Below are positions 1 through 5,041 of a stretch of 5,041 bases of DNA, piece by piece (position 1 is the stretch's first letter; each line of letters opens with the position of its first letter). Source of the stretch: Bacteroidales bacterium. GTDB taxonomy: Bacteria; Bacteroidota; Bacteroidia; Bacteroidales; B39-G9. The stretch covers positions 1-5,041 of the forward strand of contig JAGLDO010000133.1 of NCBI GenBank assembly GCA_023145555.1. Reading direction: 5' to 3'. The notes below the pieces were generated by a model. That model had not been told where the DNA came from. It made no database searches and was given only the letters and a program-made list of their open reading frames with translations. The translations under genes were made by a program, and so were the position numbers.

Positions 1-834
1 TGCAGTTTTTTTTATCAGATTTGCATCGTCAAAAGAAATAAAAAGAAATTTAGCATTCGGTTTTTTAATTAAAAGCCGTTTAAAAAATATTAGCATCTCG
101 TCAAGCAGATACCAAGTTCCTATAGAGCCGAGATATGAAATAACAAAATCGTTATCAGTAATTTTCAGCTTGTTTTTATAAGATTTAACTTTTGATTTTG
201 ATATACTTTCCGGTGAAAAAAGAGAAAAATCAGCACAACAAGGAATTACTTCAATGGGAGGTTTTTGATTATTAAAATCCTTCCAATTATAAATAATGTC
301 TTTAGCTACTTTTGTTAAACTCACAGTATAATCTGCCTCTTGTAAAAATCGGGCTTCTTTATTTTTGAAAAAATTATAAATAGTTCTAAAAACTAAATTA
401 TTTGTATTCCAAATATTTCCATCGACACGCTCATCAGCATAAAAGCCTCTCATATCGAAAACAAATTTTACATTGTGATTTTTTTTCATGTAACTTCCTA
501 CAAAAGCGGCTATGTAACTTCTGCAATGGGTAATGTTGAAATTTTCTTTTTTGTAGATTCTTTTTGTTTTTATAATTAGTTTATAAATGTCGAGAACAGT
601 TGATATTATAGGAGGGTTTTTTGTATAATAAATTTTTTCCCACTTAATATTGTTTTTGCTAAGCAGCTTTTCAATTTTTTCATGATGTAACGAATAATTT
701 ATACCTTTTTCGGCACTTAAGATTGTTATATCAAAATTTTTTTTTTGTAAACCAATTAGATAAGGAATTACTTGTGACTGTCCTAGAGGATCGGTCATGC
801 CGTCGTATGATATATACAATATTTTTTTATTCAT
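1..834 (-). CDS. Glycosyltransferase family 4-type protein, 3' end missing (window edge)
   Basis: Reading the minus strand from the ATG at 834 gives 278 uninterrupted codons that run off the left edge, so the C-terminus is absent. The N-terminus (KILYISYDGMTDPLGQSQ, residues 4-21) has the beta-strand plus Gly-rich opening typical of GT-B enzymes of family GT4, which move a sugar from a nucleotide-sugar donor to a glycan or lipid-linked acceptor at the cytoplasmic face of the membrane. Other GT4-like landmarks are DMRGFYADERVDG (127-139), the interdomain linker EVIPCCADF (195-203) and the start of the C-terminal Rossmann domain, ISYLGSIGTWYLLDEM (232-247). The donor-binding E-x7-E region would lie in the missing part. 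The start is set by an in-frame TAA 9 bp upstream and the absence of another Met. No signal peptide or membrane segment is seen. The gene diverges from a membrane-protein gene, which suggests an exopolysaccharide or surface-glycan locus. The sugar and acceptor cannot be told. Composition is low, about 28% GC over the part counted. Confidence 0.88.
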   Translation of the reverse strand, partial: MNKKILYISYDGMTDPLGQSQVIPYLIGLQKKNFDITILSAEKGINYSLHHEKIEKLLSKNNIKWEKIYYTKNPPIISTVLDIYKLIIKTKRIYKKENFNITHCRSYIAAFVGSYMKKNHNVKFVFDMRGFYADERVDGNIWNTNNLVFRTIYNFFKNKEARFLQEADYTVSLTKVAKDIIYNWKDFNNQKPPIEVIPCCADFSLFSPESISKSKVKSYKNKLKITDNDFVISYLGSIGTWYLLDEMLIFFKRLLIKKPNAKFLFISFDDANLIKKTA

Positions 835-942
835 TGAAAAAATTTATAACTTACAAACCTGAAAATTTACACATAAAAATTTTAAATTAATACAAAAATG
901 AGAAAAAATTAGAACTTTACTCTAATTGTTTCAGAAAAATAT
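835..942. promoter_or_regulatory. Divergent intergenic region between glycosyltransferase and membrane-protein genes
   Basis: This 108 bp, very AT-rich gap separates two genes that point away from each other, so promoters for both should lie in or close to it. I found no exact TAnnTTTG match on either strand. The nearest is CAGGTTTG on the minus strand (861-854), one mismatch from consensus but without a suitably spaced -33 TTTG. Neither start codon has a Shine-Dalgarno sequence. That the region is regulatory is inferred from gene layout only. Confidence 0.35.
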
Positions 943-2307
943 ATGGAATTTTTATCGATTTGGGATATAGTATTAATACCAGTTTATTTAATAATCATTT
1001 TTTTGTTTGCTAATAGGATAAAGCAAAAAAACAGATTGCAACATCCCGAATATAATTTTTATACCTGGGGACTTTTAGCAAAAATTTTTGGAGCAATAAG
1101 CGTTTGTGTTATTTATACTTTTTATTATGAAGGAGGCGACACAACAGCTTATTTTAAAAGTGCTGTTGCTTTAAGTAAACTTTTGTTTAAAAACCCCGAA
1201 GCATATTTTTCTATTTTTTTTGGTAATCTTTCTCCGGAGAACTATTCTTTTTTCGATTCAACTACAGGATGGCCATATTTTTATAATGATGCAAAAGCTT
1301 TCGCTGTTGTTCGTTTTGTAAGCTTATTTACAATATTTGGTTTGCGAAGTTTTTATTTAACATCAATTTTAGTTGCAGTATTCACATACATTGGTATATG
1401 GCGATTATTCAGATTTTTTTATGTGTTATTTCCACGATTGAAAAAAGAACTTGCCTTGTCGATTTTGTTTGTTCCCTCTGTTATTTTTTGGGGCTCGGGC
1501 ATTTTAAAAGATTCTTTCACTTTATCTGCTGCAGCATGGTTAACCTATAGTTTTTATAAAATTTTTATAAAAAAAGAAAAAATTATTGTAAATGTTATAG
1601 CATCATTATTATGTGTATATATTTTAATATCGTTAAAACCGTATATATTTTTTTCTTTAGTAATTGCCATGCTTATTTGGCTTACATTTAATCGTTTACA
1701 TAAAATTAAGAGTTTTTTTATAAGAGCAATAATGCTTCCATTTTTTATAATTATAATATGGGGAGGTGGGAGTTATTTAATTTTTCAGATTGGTTCTACA
1801 ATAGGCGGTGATTATAGTTCTCTTGATAAAATTTTAGAAAAAGCACAAATCACTCAAGATGATTTAAAGAAAGAGTATTATCAAGGAAATTCTTTTGATA
1901 TTGGAAGTTTTGAACCTACATTAATTGGAGTAATAAAAAAATCACCCGATGCAATTGTTGCCGGATTGTATCGTCCTTTTATTTGGGAAAGTCGTAACCC
2001 TGTTATGTTATTGACAGGCATTGAAAATTTTTTATTACTTATTCTAACTCTTTATATTTTTTTCAGGGTTGGTCCATTTTTTACTTTTAAGTCAATCTCA
2101 AAAGATACTGTTATTCTTTTTTGTTTTATTTTTTCTATCACATTTGCGTTCTCTGTCGGCTTGTCAACTTCAAATTTTGGAGCTTTGGTTAGGTATAAAA
2201 TTCCGGCAATACCATTTTATTTAGCCGGATTATTTATTATCAATTATCGATATAATAGGCTAAATAAACAAAAGACTAAAAAAGAGAATACTGCAATATT
2301 TAATTAA
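943..2307 (+). CDS. Multi-pass membrane protein of unknown function, GT-C glycosyltransferase/polymerase-like
   Basis: The 454-residue product has about ten or eleven hydrophobic segments (roughly 5-24, 43-61, 122-133, 137-158, 169-187, 192-208, 214-231, 233-249, 258-280, 355-375, 388-408, 418-434). A longer hydrophilic loop (281-354) is probably extracytoplasmic. Just after the second segment is YYEGGDTTAYF (61-71), acidic residues in the first outer loop, as in GT-C enzymes that use lipid-phosphate sugars. Other motifs are PSVIFWGSGILKDS (178-191), LYRPFIWESRNP (342-353) and NFGALVRYKIPAIPF (411-425), which look like conserved family blocks, with a basic C-terminal tail (435-449). No family is recognised with certainty; a glycan-transferring or polymerising enzyme is inferred from topology, the acidic loop and the divergent glycosyltransferase neighbour. 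A transporter or a structural membrane protein remains possible. The ATG at 943 is the first after an in-frame TAG at 910. GC is about 28%, clearly below the two genes downstream. The next gene starts 28 bp later. Confidence 0.85.
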   Translation: MEFLSIWDIVLIPVYLIIIFLFANRIKQKNRLQHPEYNFYTWGLLAKIFGAISVCVIYTFYYEGGDTTAYFKSAVALSKLLFKNPEAYFSIFFGNLSPENYSFFDSTTGWPYFYNDAKAFAVVRFVSLFTIFGLRSFYLTSILVAVFTYIGIWRLFRFFYVLFPRLKKELALSILFVPSVIFWGSGILKDSFTLSAAAWLTYSFYKIFIKKEKIIVNVIASLLCVYILISLKPYIFFSLVIAMLIWLTFNRLHKIKSFFIRAIMLPFFIIIIWGGGSYLIFQIGSTIGGDYSSLDKILEKAQITQDDLKKEYYQGNSFDIGSFEPTLIGVIKKSPDAIVAGLYRPFIWESRNPVMLLTGIENFLLLILTLYIFFRVGPFFTFKSISKDTVILFCFIFSITFAFSVGLSTSNFGALVRYKIPAIPFYLAGLFIINYRYNRLNKQKTKKENTAIFN

Positions 2308-2312
2308 TTTTG
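2305..2312 (+). promoter_or_regulatory. Candidate Bacteroidota -7 element for the DAHP synthase gene
   Basis: TAATTTTG matches the TAnnTTTG consensus exactly and overlaps the stop codon of the membrane-protein gene, 23 bp before the DAHP synthase start. No TTTG or TTG lies at the expected -33 distance upstream, and such 8-mers arise by chance in AT-rich DNA. It would allow the aro gene to be transcribed on its own, but read-through from the upstream gene is equally possible. Confidence 0.25.
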
Positions 2313-2335
2313 CAAGATTAATAAACAATCTGAAA

Positions 2336-3427
2336 ATGGAAACATCTTTAAATATTATCCCAATAAGTCAATGGTTTAAATCCCTAAACAATAAGCCTGT
2401 AATAATAAGTGGCCCTTGCAGTGCCGAAACAGAGAGTCAGGTTGTTGAAACTGCAAAAGCAATAAAGGACATCGGTAAAGTGCAAGTTTTTAGAGCAGGT
2501 ATTTGGAAACCCCGAACTCGTCCTGTTGATTTTGAGGGTGTTGGAGAAAAAGGCTTGTTGTGGTTAAAAAAAGCAAAAGAACAAACCGGTTTATTAACAA
2601 CTGTTGAGGTTGCAACGCCCAAACATATTGAAAAATGTTTAAAATCCGGTGTTGATATTTTATGGATTGGTGCAAGAACAACGTCAAATCCATTTTCAAT
2701 AAATGAACTAACTCAGGTTTTAAAAGGAGTTGATATTCCTGTAATGATAAAAAACCCGATTAATCCTGACATAAATCTTTGGGTTGGAGCAATAGAAAGG
2801 TTTAACAAAATAGGGATAAATAAATTGGCAGCTATTCATCGCGGTTTTTTTCCTTTTGAACTCACCTCTCTTAGAAACATACCAAAATGGGAAGTGCCAA
2901 TTGAACTAAAACGCAATTTTCATAATCTCTCAATAATATGTGACCCAAGTCATATTGCCGGTAAACGTAAATATATTTATGAAATTTCGCAAAAGGCACT
3001 TGACTTAGATATGGATGGATTAATGATTGAATCGCATATTAATCCTGACAAAGCATTAACAGATTCGAATCAGCAAATTACCCCCAATGAACTTAGTTTA
3101 ATGCTTGATGCCTTGGTTATAAGAACATCTAATTCTGATAATTCTGATTTTATTAATTCAATTGAAAAATATCGAGATCAAATCGATTCTATCGACACAC
3201 AATTAATTGAATTGCTGGCTCAAAGAATGGAAATTGTTAAGCAAATAGGCGTTTATAAAAAGAAAAAGGATGTTACAATTTTGCAATTGTCACGTTGGGA
3301 AAAAATTATCAACACGAGAATAAAGTTTGGATTAAAACATGGTTTGTCTAAAAATTTAATAAAAAAAATTATGCAACTTATCCACAAAGAGTCAATTCAA
3401 AAACAAAATGATGTGATGAATAATTAA
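2336..3427 (+). CDS. Bifunctional 3-deoxy-7-phosphoheptulonate synthase / chorismate mutase (type II)
   Basis: This cytoplasmic enzyme condenses phosphoenolpyruvate and erythrose 4-phosphate to DAHP, the first step of the shikimate pathway, and its second domain converts chorismate to prephenate for Phe and Tyr. Residues about 12-262 form a type I-beta DAHP synthase barrel: GPCSAE (26-31), KPRTRP (58-63), IGARTTSNPF (111-120), MIKNP (137-141), HRGFFPF (168-174), CDPSH (202-206) and IESH...TDSNQQ (231-247). The expected metal ligands are C28, H206, E232 and D243. Residues about 274-357 form an AroQ-type chorismate mutase; by alignment to the E. coli mutase domain from memory, R280, R297, K308, R320 and Q357 match active-site residues, with Q317 where E. 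coli has Asp. The 363-residue length fits this Bacteroidota fusion. In related enzymes the mutase domain mediates feedback inhibition by prephenate, which is likely but unproven here. Databases call such genes variously aroA, aroF or aroG, so no symbol is given. Other Phe/Tyr pathway genes, often adjacent in this phylum, are absent from the window. Confidence 0.96.
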   Translation: METSLNIIPISQWFKSLNNKPVIISGPCSAETESQVVETAKAIKDIGKVQVFRAGIWKPRTRPVDFEGVGEKGLLWLKKAKEQTGLLTTVEVATPKHIEKCLKSGVDILWIGARTTSNPFSINELTQVLKGVDIPVMIKNPINPDINLWVGAIERFNKIGINKLAAIHRGFFPFELTSLRNIPKWEVPIELKRNFHNLSIICDPSHIAGKRKYIYEISQKALDLDMDGLMIESHINPDKALTDSNQQITPNELSLMLDALVIRTSNSDNSDFINSIEKYRDQIDSIDTQLIELLAQRMEIVKQIGVYKKKKDVTILQLSRWEKIINTRIKFGLKHGLSKNLIKKIMQLIHKESIQKQNDVMNN

Positions 3428-3430
3428 CAA

Positions 3431-3464
3431 TTGCTTAAAATTAATAAATTTTTATTTACATTTG
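3431..3464 (+). promoter_or_regulatory. Candidate Bacteroidota promoter for the nucleoside permease gene
   Basis: TACATTTG at 3457-3464 is an exact TAnnTTTG (-7) match, and a TTG at 3431-3433 lies 23 bp upstream, slightly farther than the usual spacing of about 19-21 bp. Transcription would begin near 3470 and leave a leader of about 70 nt before the ATG at 3544. The 116 bp gap after the aro gene supports a separate transcription unit. An AT-only inverted repeat (AAAATT 3437-3442 / AATTTT 3447-3452) overlaps this region and is too weak to call a terminator. No riboswitch fold was recognised in the leader. Confidence 0.4.
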
Positions 3465-3543
3465 TTTTTCAAATTTTTTTGCAACACACTCTTTTTATTC
3501 AATTTTAAGATAAAAAAACAATAATAATTAATTTAAAAATGAT

Positions 3544-4800
3544 ATGAGCTTAAAATTTCGTCTTATAATAATGAATTTTCTTCAGTTTTATGTATGGGGA
3601 TCGTGGTTAATTACTTTAGCAAATTATTGGTTTGGTACAAAGGGATGGGGAGCAGCTGATTTTGGAGCTGTATTCTTAACCATGGGTATTGCATCAATGT
3701 TTATGCCTACTATAACAGGAATTATCGCTGATAAATGGATGAATGCAGAAAAGCTATACGGTATTCTTCATATACTAGGTGCAGCTACTGTTTTTTGCTT
3801 TCCATTGGTGCAAACTCCTGGGACTTTTTTCTGGGTAATGTTACTGGCAATGACCTTTTATATGCCTACAATTGCCTTAACAAATACCATAGGATATAAT
3901 GCCCTTAAAAATGGGGGTTACGATGTTATCAAGGACTTTCCCCCTATTCGAGTGTGGGGAACTATTGGGTTTATTGCAGCCATGTGGGTTACCAATTTAA
4001 CCGGAAATAAATCATCAGAAATGATGTTTTATTTTTCATCCATTGCTGCAATAATATTAGGTGTTTACTCTTTTACCTTGCCTAAATGTCCTCCGCAAGC
4101 AAAAGTTGATGAAAAGAAATCATTCTTGCAAATGCTAGGTTTAGATGCTTTTAAGCTTTTTGCAAACTACAAAATGGCTTTATTTTTTATATTCTCAATG
4201 TTATTAGGAGCCTCCTTGCAATTAACAAACATGTATGGTGATGTTTTTCTTGATGAGTTTAAGAATTTTCCTGAATATGCGAACTCATTTGTGATACGAT
4301 ATTCAACAATTATCATGTCTATTTCACAAATTTCAGAAACATTATTCATTTTGACTATACCCTTCTTCCTCAAGCGATTTGGTATTAAGAATGTAATGCT
4401 ACTTAGTATGTTTGCCTGGGTATTGCGTTTTGGATTGTTTGGTTTTGGAGATCCTGCGGGTGGATTATGGATGATTATTTTATCGATGGTTGTTTATGGA
4501 ATGGCATTCGATTTTTTCAACATATCAGGTTCATTGTTTGTTGAAACACAATGTCCACCATCGATGCGAGCAAGTGGTCAGGGACTATTTATGTTGATGA
4601 CAAATGGTTTAGGAACCATGGTTGGTGCTTTGGGAAGTGGAATTATTATAGAAAAATTCTTTATGTTAGATAATGGTAATAGAAATTGGCCAGATATATG
4701 GTTTGCCTTTGCTGGTTATTCATTAGTGGTTGCCATTTTATTTGCTATTCTGTTTAAACATAAACACGACCCAAAGGCTGTTGAGAATTTTAGCCATTAA
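3544..4800 (+). CDS. nupG: Nucleoside/H+ symporter, NupG-type (MFS, NHS family)
   Basis: The product is an inner-membrane major facilitator that imports nucleosides with protons. It has 418 residues, the same length as E. coli NupG as I recall it, and resembles it end to end: FLQFYVWGSWLITL (12-25), IADKWMNAEKLY (61-72), FPPIRVWGTIGFI (132-144), LLGASLQLTNM (220-230), IIMSISQISETLFIL (256-270), IPFFLKRFGIKNVM (272-285) and YGMAFDFFNISGS (318-330). Residues corresponding to the nucleoside site described for E. coli NupG are all present: R136, T140, F143, Q226, N229, Q262, E265, Y318 and F322. Twelve membrane segments are expected, with a cytoplasmic linker near 181-203. The paralogue XapB (xanthosine) is the main alternative, so exact substrate range is uncertain. 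The start fits the family N-terminus; a two-codon frame, ATG ATA TGA (3539-3547), overlaps it in another frame. No Shine-Dalgarno sequence is visible. GC is about 35%, higher than the leftmost genes. It is probably monocistronic, with its own candidate promoter and a terminator 39 bp after the stop. Confidence 0.93.
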   Translation: MSLKFRLIIMNFLQFYVWGSWLITLANYWFGTKGWGAADFGAVFLTMGIASMFMPTITGIIADKWMNAEKLYGILHILGAATVFCFPLVQTPGTFFWVMLLAMTFYMPTIALTNTIGYNALKNGGYDVIKDFPPIRVWGTIGFIAAMWVTNLTGNKSSEMMFYFSSIAAIILGVYSFTLPKCPPQAKVDEKKSFLQMLGLDAFKLFANYKMALFFIFSMLLGASLQLTNMYGDVFLDEFKNFPEYANSFVIRYSTIIMSISQISETLFILTIPFFLKRFGIKNVMLLSMFAWVLRFGLFGFGDPAGGLWMIILSMVVYGMAFDFFNISGSLFVETQCPPSMRASGQGLFMLMTNGLGTMVGALGSGIIIEKFFMLDNGNRNWPDIWFAFAGYSLVVAILFAILFKHKHDPKAVENFSH

Positions 4801-4838
4801 TTTAGATTGTTTGTAATTTCTATTTAAGATTTATATAT

Positions 4839-4873
4839 AAAGACTGTTATAAAATTTATATCAGTCTTTTTTT
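4839..4873 (+). terminator. Rho-independent terminator after nupG
   Basis: A perfect 8 bp inverted repeat, AAAGACTG (4839-4846) and CAGTCTTT (4862-4869), leads straight into a T run (4867-4873). The interior, TATAAA A TTTATA (4848-4860), can also pair, so the hairpin may extend inward past a single T-T mismatch. It lies 39 bp beyond the nupG stop and faces the right way to end that transcript. Confidence 0.85.
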
Positions 4874-4883
4874 ATATTAAAAA

Positions 4884-4903
4884 TACTCAAAATAAAATGA
4901 GTA
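4884..4903. repeat. Small inverted repeat (6 bp arms)
   Basis: TACTCA (4884-4889) and TGAGTA (4898-4903) are perfect inverted arms around an A-rich 8-base loop, just after the terminator T run. Arms this short can occur by chance; they could equally be a protein-binding half-site pair. No function can be assigned. Confidence 0.35.
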
Positions 4904-4904
4904 A

Positions 4905-4935
4905 AATTTTCCAAATCTTTGAGATTTTGAAAATT
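4905..4935. repeat. Inverted repeat able to form a long hairpin (14 bp arms, 3-base loop)
   Basis: AATTTTCCAAATCT (4905-4918) and AGATTTTGAAAATT (4922-4935) pair at 13 of 14 positions, with one C-T mismatch and a TTG loop. No T run follows directly on the plus strand; on the minus strand the hairpin leads into TTTTACTCATTTTA, a poor terminator tail. It may be a weak terminator for leftward transcription entering from beyond the window, a processing site or a dispersed palindromic repeat. Confidence 0.5.
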
Positions 4936-5041
4936 ACATTATAATTATTTCGCTATTTCTTTTTTTTTCTGTTTTGCATCGTATTAAACAATCAGGTTTT
5001 GACTTATTAAGATTAGTTCATTCGAACTTGTTTTGGAATCC
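4936..5041. other. Right-edge segment with no recognised gene
   Basis: The last 106 bases hold a T8 run (4961-4968) and no ATG-started frame of useful length on the plus strand. One plus-strand frame is open from just after a TGA at 4920-4922 to the window end but has no ATG. One minus-strand frame enters from the right edge and stops at TAA 4986-4984 after 18 codons (ending SQNLIV); it could be the tail of a neighbouring leftward gene, but nothing in it is recognisable. Confidence 0.4.

Noticed and set aside
2315..2331. Small inverted repeat AGATT / AATCT just before the DAHP synthase start
   Set aside because: A five-pair, AT-rich stem with a seven-base loop is expected by chance and has no T run, so it is neither a terminator nor a clear attenuator.
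2437..2699. Open frames on the minus strand inside the DAHP synthase gene
   Set aside because: They lie wholly opposite a strongly conserved enzyme barrel and encode nothing recognisable; they are shadows of the real gene.
3437..3452. AAAATT / AATTTT inverted repeat after the DAHP synthase gene as a terminator
   Set aside because: The stem contains only A-T pairs and would be too unstable; it overlaps the candidate nupG promoter.
3539..3547. Two-codon frame ATG ATA TGA overlapping the nupG start
   Set aside because: It could act as a start-stop element, but in A/T-rich leaders such overlaps arise by chance and nothing else supports translational control.
4167..4373. A 68-codon open frame on the minus strand within nupG
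   Set aside because: It is antisense to conserved transporter sequence, with no recognisable domain or separate start signals.
4897..4944. A 15-codon plus-strand frame beginning with ATG after the terminator
   Set aside because: It is too short, lies across the inverted repeat and has no recognisable product or initiation signal.
4923..5041. Open plus-strand frame reaching the right edge as a possible partial gene
   Set aside because: It has no ATG, follows the stop and hairpin directly, and its translation resembles no family I recognise.

Overview
The window looks like a piece of a low-GC chromosome from a member of the phylum Bacteroidota. Three things point there. The genes lack Shine-Dalgarno sequences and have A-rich leaders instead. 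DAHP synthase carries a C-terminal chorismate mutase, an arrangement typical of this phylum. Exact matches to the Bacteroidota -7 promoter consensus (TAnnTTTG) lie upstream of two genes. I cannot assign an order or genus from the sequence alone.

Layout: (1) 1-834, minus strand: the first 278 codons of a family-4-type glycosyltransferase, cut off by the left edge of the window. (2) 835-942: a short AT-rich divergent intergenic region. (3) 943-2307, plus strand: a multi-pass membrane protein of 454 residues, of unproven function, with features resembling GT-C glycosyltransferases or polysaccharide polymerases. (4) 2336-3427, plus: a bifunctional DAHP synthase/chorismate mutase, the entry and branch enzyme of aromatic amino acid synthesis. 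(5) 3544-4800, plus: a nucleoside/H+ symporter of the NupG type with its expected substrate-site residues in place. (6) 4801-5041: no convincing gene; a clear intrinsic terminator followed by two further small hairpins.

The genes form at least two functional groups. The left pair, which are divergent and about 28% GC by hand count, fits the edge of a cell-surface polysaccharide or glycan locus. The right pair, about 35% GC, consists of housekeeping metabolism and transport genes with no obvious link to each other or to the left pair. The membrane-protein and DAHP synthase genes are only 28 bp apart and could be co-transcribed, but their functions and base composition differ. I see no CRISPR array, RNA gene, insertion sequence or defence system. 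The least explained items are the membrane protein and the hairpin cluster after nupG; nothing here amounts to a clearly new biological system.
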